From Hirundichthys speculiger (lineage: Eukaryota > Chordata > Actinopteri > Beloniformes > Exocoetidae), in assembly GCA_018398805.1 (NCBI GenBank), contig JAGFBZ010002335.1, positions 1 through 64,000 of the forward strand: DNA of 64,000 nucleotides. The letters run 5' to 3'. Positions 56,231 to 64,000 of this stretch are shown here, in pieces (position 1 is the first letter of the stretch; every line of letters begins with the position of its first letter). Below the pieces are notes generated by a model. That model was not told where the DNA came from and ran no database searches. It saw only the letters and a program-made list of their open reading frames with translations. Position numbers and translations under genes: made by a program.

Positions 56231-57480
56231 AAGATCCGAGCTGAACCAAAGTAGTGCTGTCCTCTACATGCCTGTCCACCGTTCTAGATGGCTGAGGAGA
56301 CAATAAACTGACAATACCCTGGACCTCTATGCTCATACCTGTCCTGTAAAGCAGAATCCTAGGGAAACACCTGTGCTGCCATTCTATTACCTGTTCCCTG
56401 AGGGCTGGAGTATCCTTTAAGTAAACACCAGTCTTCTCGTCATCTAGGCTTGCTTCTGCAGTGGCAGTAGCAGTTCATGGATTGTTTTCAAATTAAGCTC
56501 TTCATTCAAGAATGGTGTTCTAAAGCCCCCAAAATTAAAGGGCAGAAAAAATAAGGGTGGTGAAACTGCAGTGCTTGTCAACAACAGATGGTGTAATCCA
56601 GGAAAGTTGAATATCTGCAGCCAGATATGAAACTGTTAGCTGTGAGTTTCCATCCATATTATCTACCGGTGATATCGTAGTGGCGGTCTACATCCTGGCA
56701 TCAGCTGGTGCTGACGCTGTGTGTGATGTCATCAGCTCTGCCATTACTAAGCTGCAGACACAGCAACCCAGCGGTCCTGGACACCAGAAAGGATGTCAAT
56801 CATGTTTCTCTTTCTGCCACATTTCCAACTTTTTAACGTTTGTTCAACTGCTCCACTAGAGAAAATAAAGCACTGGATTTGTCATATGAAAATAAAAAGC
56901 TCCTCTGCACAACCTTGTTCTGGACAAGTCACCTCACAATCTGCTCTTTCTCTCCTCCGCCTACAAACTAATAATCCAGAGGCAGCCTGCGACCAAAAGG
57001 ACTGTAAGGAAGCTGAATAAACTCTGCAGGGGCGTTTTAGGAGCATCTCTATCATGGGAGAAGAAGTGGAGGTGGTGGAGTAGTAGAAATACTGTTCACC
57101 TGGACGACGGGCAGGAGACCCAACACTGATCATGTTTAAATGAAGGGACAGAGCAGACTTTTCTTCCTCAGGGAGCTCAGGTCCCTCAGTGTTTGCAGCA
57201 AGATATTTTCTATAGATCCGTTGTGGAGAGTTCAAACCTAGTCAGTCACCTGTTGGTAGAGCAGCATTAGAGCCAGAGACTAAAAACAAATAAAGGAGGC
57301 TGGCTCTGTTCTGAGGACTGGTCTGAAGCCTCTGGGGCTGGTTCTATAAAGGAAGATACTTCATAAAATGAAGAATATCATGGACAACCCTGAGCATCCT
57401 TCTACATACATTCAGCAACAGAGTCCTGAATCTGAGGCTTCTTCAGATCTGCTGCAGCACACACCAATACAAAAGATCCT
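56231..57480 (+). other. Intergenic; possible LINE endonuclease fragment at 56640-56900
   Basis: The segment with GACGCTGTGTGTGATGTCAT and CCATTACTAAGCTGCAGACA resembles the endonuclease part of fish LINEs, and the same CATCAGCT...ATTACTAAGCT arrangement is at about 38050 (37660 relic). The rest shows nothing recognisable. Confidence 0.4.
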
Positions 57481-57484
57481 TCCT

Positions 57485-57600
57485 GCCATAGCTACCATCT
57501 ACATACATCTACATATATATATACATATATATACCATCTACATACATCTACATATATATACATATATATATACCATCTACATACATCTACATATATATAC
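57485..57600. repeat. TA/CATACATCTA-type microsatellite
   Basis: Repeated CCATCTACATACATCTACAT and TATATATACATATATATAC segments, directly visible. Confidence 0.9.
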
Positions 57601-57866
57601 ATCCATCCATCCATTAACTTCCGCTTGGTCCGGAATCGGGTCGCGGGGGCAGCAGCTTCAGCTGAGAGGCCCAGACCTCTCCAGGGAGGCTTCCGGGGGG
57701 CATCCTAACCAGATGCCCGAACCACCTCAGCTGGCTCCTCTCCATGTGAAGGAGCAGCAGCTCTACTCTGAGTCTCTCCCGAATGACCGAACTTCTCACC
57801 TTATCTCTAAGGGAGAGTCCAGCCACCCTGCGGAGAAAACTCATTTCCGCCGCTTGTATCTGTGTT
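57598..57866 (-). mobile_element. RTE/Rex3-like LINE 3' end, internally deleted
   Basis: It begins with the CATCCATCCATCC tail complement and reads on the - strand [39 protein letters not shown], then jumps to LLPPRPDSG. Compared with the copy at 47910, about 150 bases encoding the RRPRGRP-RWRDY part are missing. Confidence 0.7.
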
Positions 57867-57869
57867 AAG

Positions 57870-58780
57870 TTGAAATTTGGGCATATCTCACTCAAAAGCA
57901 TACACTCAAATTCAACCATAATTGTGTTCTGGTGATGCAGCCAATTCAGTTATTAAACAAAGCACTGACAACCTGACGGAGGTGCAAAACGGAGTTTTAT
58001 TCTCCAAGTCTGCATGCAAAATTCAGAGAGGTCATTACAGAATGCTGGATGGTTCAGAAATGACAACGTATCAGTAGGGAACAATTGCATTTAAAGATCA
58101 CAGGAAAAACATCAGGACCTTGGATAAGTTCTCTAGACGTCAAACTCGGCAGACTCGTTGACGCCTAATATCATATCAACACAGTGGCCTCGTCTTAGAC
58201 GAGTTTAATCACGGTTAATCAAATGTCATCCAGCCCTGTCAGTGATTTTACTCCAGGTCAGGAAGGCTTCAGAAAGCCTGAAATCAATTTTTAATATCAC
58301 AATCCCTGCTTTTGTTTTTAGCACCTCATTTTCTTTGGATATATATGAAAGCTTATCTGGGCACAGCAGTAGAGCACGCGGTTCCCAGCCCAAAGGGCGC
58401 AGCCCACAACTGCGAGCTAAACAGGGAATAATGGTGCGCAGTCTACTCTATAGGAAGTGCCCCCTCTAGCGGCCAAACACCCGTCCCCAGCTATGTAACG
58501 AGTTTGCAGCTTAGATTGGAATCTTGTTGATTGGTTAAAATGATTAAAGTGATTAAATTTAGAAGTTGAATTTTGGATTTGGTATAATTTAGATTGTCAG
58601 ATTCCCGGAAATAAGGGGAACGGCAAAAGACCTCTAGAGACTATCTACTCTAATCTAGGCCAAAAACCCAGTGGGAAAAAAGGCCGCAAGGCTATCTAAG
58701 CAAGAACATTCAGTTCTCAGAAGCACCCGCAGGTGCACCCCCAGTTGATGTCGGGGAACAAATCAGACCTCTGATCATGC
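57870..58780. other. Possible LTR region of the retroviral relic, not resolved
   Basis: It lies on the 3' side of the env fragment in - strand terms, where a 3' LTR would be. I could not find a second copy in the window or a clear TG...CA border. A TTTAATCACGGTTAATCA segment (about 58204) followed by CAGCCCTG resembles the hAT terminus of 47317. Confidence 0.3.
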
Positions 58781-58790
58781 AAGAACAATG

Positions 58791-58979
58791 TCAAGTTATT
58801 GCTTTTAGCATCATGCGGCGTAAACATGGAATCACACATGAAAATAAAAACAGAACCAAAACAATATGGAATGGAGTAAATACTTTCAAAAATACTGAGT
58901 ACCAGGACCCTGAGGTCAGCCACGTCCACAGATCAAACCCCCAGGGCTCCGCTGAGTCCCTGTGACGCTGCGTCTCCAT
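58791..58979 (-). pseudogene. Endogenous retrovirus env fragment (transmembrane subunit end)
   Basis: The - strand frame has a tryptophan-rich membrane-proximal part (LWTWLTSGSW) followed by a long hydrophobic segment (about residues 30-52) and a short basic tail. This is the usual end of a class I retroviral transmembrane subunit. It lies downstream of the pol remnants on the same strand, as expected for gag-pol-env order. The upstream env is not readable as one frame. Decayed and non-functional. Confidence 0.55.
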
Positions 58980-59894
58980 TGTGACATCCCAAACCCCTCT
59001 GAGGCTAAGGATGTAAGGTTCAAAGGTTCAATCAAACGCCAGACTGCCAACCTGGCCGACCAAATTCATAGTACCCCTCCGAGGAACTAAACCCCTAAGA
59101 ACTTCGCCCCACTGAGACGTGATTAACATGAGGCTAGACCTCACGCTTGGAAACAGATAACAGGGATAATTAACTACTTATTAACTAATAATTTAACATG
59201 ATGATGAGTCAACGAATCATAAATACCCATAAAGAAGTTTTGATAAACCTGAGAATTATCAGTAATATCCAAATTATTAACCCAAATGAGAAGCTCAGAG
59301 ATATTTAAAGATGACAAGTAAGGGTGGAGACACCCCTCACTATTATCTCGACGTTGAACTCCACATGCGGCCTTCCTAGCGAGCCCAGAAGCCGCCCACG
59401 AGGAGAACAGGAACGAGAAAACAACAGGAGCTTCACAAAGTGTTGGACTTTATGAAGGACCTGCTGTAAACCAAGATGTAAACGCTCTGATCCTGAAGCT
59501 GAGTTACAACATTTGAATTTCGTATTATAAATCAAATACCCAAATAGTCAGGAATGGACACGTCTCAAGCAGATCATGGCTGTCGCACATGTTCCTGGCA
59601 CATGAGTATGAAACCAAAAACACAGGAAAATGATAACATAAAACATAAATGAATAAACAACATAAATGAAACAAAACCCATATTATAGTCATATTTCATA
59701 TTACATTCACCCCCTCCCGGACCCCCCCACTCCCCCATCGTGGAAGTCTTGGAGGATCCATCTTCTTCTCGATCAGCAGTGTGGGATGAAGAATATGTGA
59801 TGTAACAGTCTCTGGTTGGAAAAACATCAGTCTCTCTTTTCCTCTTTTTTATTTTTTTTATTTTTTTTATTTTCTAGTACCTCCTGCCTGTCCA

Positions 59895-59970
59895 AGCTCA
59901 GGTGTGTGTGTGTATATGTGTATGTGCATGTATGTGTATGTGCATGTATGTGTACGTGTATGTGTGCTCA
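59895..59970 (+). repeat. TGTGTATGTGCATGTA microsatellite
   Basis: GTGTGTGTGTATATGTGTATG and similar units visible. It interrupts the retroviral relic. Confidence 0.9.
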
Positions 59971-59999
59971 GAGGTACAAACAGGCCCCAGAAGCCTGAG

Positions 60000-60290
60000 A
60001 TACCAAGGAACCTGGGGATCCAGCAGCCAGAAGCTGGATCAGGAACTGTTTGCAGGGGCAGGTGTGAGTCCAGGTCGCCCGCTCCGCTATGTTAACAGCA
60101 GTGTGGGTCGTTAGCAGAACCTGGAAAAGACCGTTCCACTGCTCCGTTCCTCTAGCGCCTCTGAAGCAGGTCTCGCATCAGGACCCACTCTCCTGGCTGA
60201 GTGCTGTGCAGGGGTCCACTGGCTGGTACAGGCTGGGCACCGTCACCTGTGAGTTAATCTGTGTCAATATAGAGTGCAACTCAATACGAC
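60000..60290 (-). pseudogene. Retroviral integrase C-terminal region, decayed
   Basis: On the - strand, words such as GEWVLMRDL and, further on, a RSFPGSANDPHCC stretch lie in the order expected for the C-terminal DNA-binding part of a gammaretrovirus-like integrase. Frames change between them. It continues the integrase core remnant at 60560-60963. Confidence 0.5.
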
Positions 60291-60559
60291 AACACAGAAT
60301 TCTCACACAATTCAGATGAAGGAAGGAAACACTCATCTGGTGCATCCACTCCCATCGGCGTTGGACTGGCCAAAGAGGATCACGAACAGACTCAGAGTAG
60401 CCCCCGATCGCACTCGCATCCTCAAGTCCACAGCATGACAGGTAGAGCCTCCAGAGCCTTCAGCCAGGACACCCTGTTCCTGCACAACACTGTACCAACT
60501 TAACGTCAAGACACCATACTCCCTCTCAACAGCACCCCCACTGGCAGGATGGTAGGCAC

Positions 60560-60963
60560 AGTGTCACCTGAGGTCAAACCCCAGAACCTTCCCTACCTGC
60601 ACCAGGGCTTTGTTAACAAAATGAGTGCCGTTGTCACTGGAGATTTCAGATGGAATTCCCACCGTGGCAGGATCTCCTTCAGCCAAGCCTCTGCCACTGT
60701 GGAGCTGACATCCTTAGAAAAGTTAAAAACCTCAACCCACTTTAAGACGTGTCAACAACAACCAGACAATATCTCTTTCCCTCACAAGGAGAGAGTTCAA
60801 TAAAATCTAGCATGATGTACTCAAACAGTCTGTCAGATGCCAGCGGCATCCTCACTCCCCCTCCCGCGTCGTGGGCAGCACAGACCACGCAGGACTGGCA
60901 GAACCTCTGCGCACAAGAGGAAAAACCTCTCGTGAACCAGTACTTAGCCAAGGTCGACAGCAT
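60560..60963 (-). pseudogene. Retroviral integrase: zinc-binding end and start of catalytic core
   Basis: The - strand frame at 60963-60742 has CQSCVVCAAH (Cys pair of the HHCC zinc-binding part) followed by LDFIELSPCEGKRYCLVVVD, with the first catalytic aspartate (LDFIEL). Below 60742 the similarity carries on in other frames (KWVEVFNFSKDVSS). The relic is broken by several stops, and the complete catalytic triad cannot be read in one frame. Confidence 0.75.
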
Positions 60964-61039
60964 GGCACCCTGGGGATGCGTGGTCCAGCCTGTGCGTTAG
61001 CCTAGCAAAGTGGGAAGAAAAATGCTTAGGCAAACACGG

Positions 61040-61420
61040 CCTTGAGTCACCTGCACGCCACATGCCATCACCCAGACCACAGCCGTCCCGCTGCCACAAC
61101 CGTTTCTCAGCCGGGGAGGAGAAAGACTGCATCGCACGAAGCCACTGCAGAGACGAGAGAACAGTTAACAGGAGAACGAGCAGCCACCTTCGCAGCCGCA
61201 CCTGCATGAGCGTTGCCTGCGGAAATACGATCAGGCCCGTTAACATACACACAGCTACGGAACTGGGCAGGAAGATGGCCCCCAAGAGAGCATCCACCTT
61301 CATGACAAACGCTAAACCCATACCTGCTGTCCGTGTAAATCGTGACGCTCTACCCCTTCGCCAATCTGCATGCTTCAGTCAAAGCCACTAGTTTAGCTGC
61401 CTGGGCCGAACAATGATGTG
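61040..61420 (-). pseudogene. Retroviral RNase H remnant
   Basis: The - strand sequence includes frames with GGHLPAQFRSCVYVNGPDRI-like and ALTEACRLAKG words, in the position expected between reverse transcriptase and integrase. It is read in more than one frame with stops. The reverse transcriptase proper is not found upstream (61420-62850), so it is deleted or replaced. Confidence 0.55.
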
Positions 61421-62849
61421 GAAGCGAGCCAGAATCTCATTAATCACAGCCACACAATCGTGAGGTACGCTGTTCTCTGGACCTGGCATGAAAGTGGCTG
61501 GATTTAATACAGTCAAAATAAAAAAGAACTGTTTCAGATGGAATTGAACAGTTAAAGGCAACTGTTTAGTACCAAACCCACCTAGCAGCAGACAAATGTG
61601 ACGTTTCCTGCTCCAACAGTGTCATAGACACGGCATGTGGTACCCAAAGAGTCAAAACAGCATAACTTACCAGATCAGTGAGCATAGACAGCTTTCTCAG
61701 CAGCAGCCACAGCTCACAAACAACGTGGAGATCCACGTTGGATCTGGATCCAGCTTACCAGAAAAATAAGCCACAGGCTTCATGTTCCTGTAACAGAACA
61801 GATGTCATTCCTGCCAGTGGCCATCACACTATACAACCAATCACTTTAAATCTGTAAAATCTATAGTATCTCTATATGTCCGTTTAACCTAGGTTACTTT
61901 TTCTTGTTTCTTTTACTATTAGACAGGGTATTTTGATAATCTCTTATTTGTAATTTTTGTACATTGGATTTGCACACGTGGGCCAGAGTTATTTAGTCTA
62001 TTTTGTTATTCTTATATATTTAATTCTTGGTAAGGTGTAGTATTTAAAGTGTTAATTTACTTATTTTATATGTAGAGACTAATGTCTAACTTTAACCGAT
62101 GCAACGGTCTTTTATAGGATGAACAATGGCGGCAGCAAAACATTTTCATTGCAGTTGCTTAGTTGTTGCTAAACAGTTGTATGGAGTTGCTGGACAATTT
62201 AATTGCAATACCAATTAAATAGCATAAATATGGATATGTATGTCATTACCGGCCTCCTCATTCTAATCAGTGCTATCTGAAACTAGCGCGCATGCCATGA
62301 AACAGATAAAAAATCAATTTGAAGTTCGTTATTATAATTTTACCATATAGTCATGCCGCTTTTCACAGCAGTGAGAAAGGTACATTAACAGCCTAGCCTA
62401 CAAATCATTTTACAATAACCTGTTCATCACATTTTAACCAGTTAATATTCACATAAGTACACATCAGAAGAGATCTGGCAGACTTACGCTTCAACAGATA
62501 GTCTCCATTTTGATGTCACTTTCCTAACGGCCCGGTTTTTTATTTCCCAAAATGACTTCGCGTGACCCCTGCAGGCCAGCTCTCATGGTTTTTAATTGTC
62601 TTCCTTCTTTTTTAATTTAAAGCAAAAACACATGAAATTAATTTTAAATTAAATTGTCACCATTTTTACTTTATTTAACACAATTAAGATTTTCATTTTT
62701 AATAGTCTCCATTCTTGGGGTTGCTTTGAGGCTGCCAAGCCATATTTTGAGGTTGCTATAGCCACTGCAAGCTATTTTATTTATTTTATTTATTACATTA
62801 TTACAGTTTTATTACTACTGGTTTTGCACTCTGTTTTTTTTTTTTCCCC
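61421..62849. other. Unassigned sequence, partly LINE-like
   Basis: At about 61808 a + strand reading gives SFLPVAITLYNQSL followed by a stop, like the end of some fish LINE ORFs. The following kilobase is AT-rich and could be a 3'UTR leading to the tail at 62925. No intact gene. Confidence 0.35.
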
Positions 62850-63045
62850 TATTTATTTATTGCCTATTTAATGTCTATTTAATGTCCTGTCTATTTATGT
62901 ATATTTTTGTATCTGCTGCAACGAGCCAATTTCCCCTCGGGGATTATAAAAGTATTTTCAATTCAATTCAATAATTCGCATTAAATTAAATTTATTAATC
63001 CGCAAGGGATCAATAAAGTATTTTCAATTCAATTCAATTCAAACA
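62850..63045 (+). mobile_element. LINE 3' end with AATTC tail
   Basis: GTATCTGCTGCAACGAGCC, AATTTCCCCTCGGGGATTA and AAAGTATTTTCAATTCAATTC are a well-known teleost LINE ending. A second partial tail follows directly (GATCAATAAAGTATTTTC). Confidence 0.7.
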
Positions 63046-63651
63046 CCTGACAATAAGAACCCATTCCTACAAAAGACATCACCTGTTTCTGTTCACAGCA
63101 ACCTTGACACAGACGGGTGAATGTCCAAGGTTCACCCTGTAGGTCAAACACCGGAAAAACATTAGCCAAATCGACAACAGAAAAACCATTTAGCTGAACT
63201 AGGAAACCTGTCCGAAACGCCACTCTGTTGGCTGGACATTTTCACAATTCTTTTTTGATAGGAAAAAAGTTTGGATAGGAGAATCAGGGCATGGACAATC
63301 ACACCTGCAGCGCGCAGAGATTTAAACCAGGTGTAACCCCCATCACCGCCTCCTCTGTCAGTATGGTTGAAATACTGTTGGATATTATTGCTGACACAGC
63401 CCAATATCAGATTTTTTGAGTGATCACAACCGGTTCGACATTCTTGATCAAACCTACATCGCATGGACCTTGTGCTCATAACGTCGTCGTTGTAACGTTC
63501 TGGAATGTTGGTAATTGGCCCAATTCACGATCAGCAGGCAGAAACCCACATCGCCCTCCAGGTGAACACAGCGCGACATGTGATCACCTAGAATGAAACA
63601 ACACACGATATGCCTTTCTGTCTGCATGGTAAAACAAAACAGTAGGGTCAA
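63029..63651 (-). pseudogene. Unidentified - strand coding remnant, possibly retroviral
   Basis: Overlapping open - strand frames (63651-63454, 63479-63162, 63223-63029) contain Cys-rich words (MRCRFDQECRTGCDH, LCQGCCEQKQ) and look like one broken protein spread over three frames. Proximity to the retroviral pol relic suggests an LTR element, but the order on the - strand (upstream of RNase H) is wrong for env of the same copy. Not recognised. Confidence 0.35.
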
Positions 63652-64000
63652 AGTCAGTCAAAGTCAAAGGAGCCCACGTTGTCGTCAAAGCACGTCGAGA
63701 GTCGGAGTCGTCTGAAACATTCACACTCCTGCAGACAACACATAATACAACAATCACAAGCAGTTACCAATTTCCCTGACTCAGAGTCAGTGCCACTGGC
63801 ACGCACTACAATGCATAGACCAGTATAATATTGTGATTTCAGTTTCTTATTTTACCATGTTCCTTCTTATAACATAAAATAGACAAAGACACACACACAA
63901 AAAATGGTTATTGTCGTTGGCAGAGGAATGGACAAACCAAGTGATCTTCATCTTCATCTTAATTACCTTGAGGCAGAATTTACAAATTAATTAACTTCGG
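63652..64000. other. Unassigned sequence to window end
   Basis: No supported gene. The - strand reading may continue the remnant above (words such as WAPLTLTDFDPTVLFYHAD) but is not identifiable. Confidence 0.35.

Noticed and set aside
58370..58460. tRNA or tRNA-derived SINE
   Set aside because: GCGGTTCCCAGCC loosely resembles a B box, but no acceptor stem or A box could be matched.

Overview
The window looks like nuclear DNA of a ray-finned (teleost) fish. It is AT-rich and intron-rich. It is packed with teleost-type transposons: hAT elements with 8-bp target duplications, L2/Rex-like LINE relics, pogo-like elements and a class-I endogenous retrovirus relic. There is no operon structure. 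I cannot name the species. No tRNA, rRNA or CRISPR array was recognised.

The only conserved host gene I recognise is the 3' two thirds of whirlin (whrn), the PDZ scaffold of hair-cell stereocilia and photoreceptors, on the + strand. I reconstruct nine exons from 18253 to 53515. They cover a linker exon (reading frame undecided), the second harmonin-homology domain, a Pro/Ser-rich linker, the Ser/Asp-rich block and PDZ3. Splice phases agree across every junction from 18929 on, giving 544 codons plus stop. PDZ3 is split by a 16.3-kb intron full of nested transposons. The 5' part of the gene (PDZ1, PDZ2) is not in the window. The 3'UTR begins almost at once with about 21 copies of a 56-bp self-complementary repeat.

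Layout. 1-743: broken hAT-type transposase. 2010-16570: tandem array of 1.6-2.0 kb units carrying perfect hairpins, interrupted by two blocks of a 143-150 bp repeat and ending in a ~230-bp repeat. 16571-31170: whrn intron/exon territory with a complete hAT relic (19802-21554), a 3.65-kb 15-bp minisatellite (21655-25312) and a TIR element (27283-27981). 31171-35025: a 285-bp hAT MITE, a 1.9-kb near-perfect fold-back element and a 0.8-kb TIR element. 35346-37075: two whrn exons. 37076-53350: the PDZ3-splitting intron, with a LINE relic hit by a hAT, two pogo-like elements in opposite orientation (one carrying an intact 156-codon membrane-protein ORF), a BEL/Pao-like relic, a second copy of the 27-kb TIR element, a hAT containing a LINE 3' end, and an L2-like reverse-transcriptase relic. 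53351-55040: last whrn exon and 3'UTR. 55050-64000: intergenic LINE relics and a decayed gamma/epsilon-like endogenous retrovirus on the - strand.

Most apparent ORFs are by-products of tandem repeats. The strongest leads are the small membrane-protein ORF at 41137-41607 with its retroposon-like surroundings, the hairpin-rich 2-kb array including a hairpin with a flipped loop, the hairpin minisatellite in the whrn 3'UTR, the 1.9-kb fold-back element, and two stop-free short introns in whrn.
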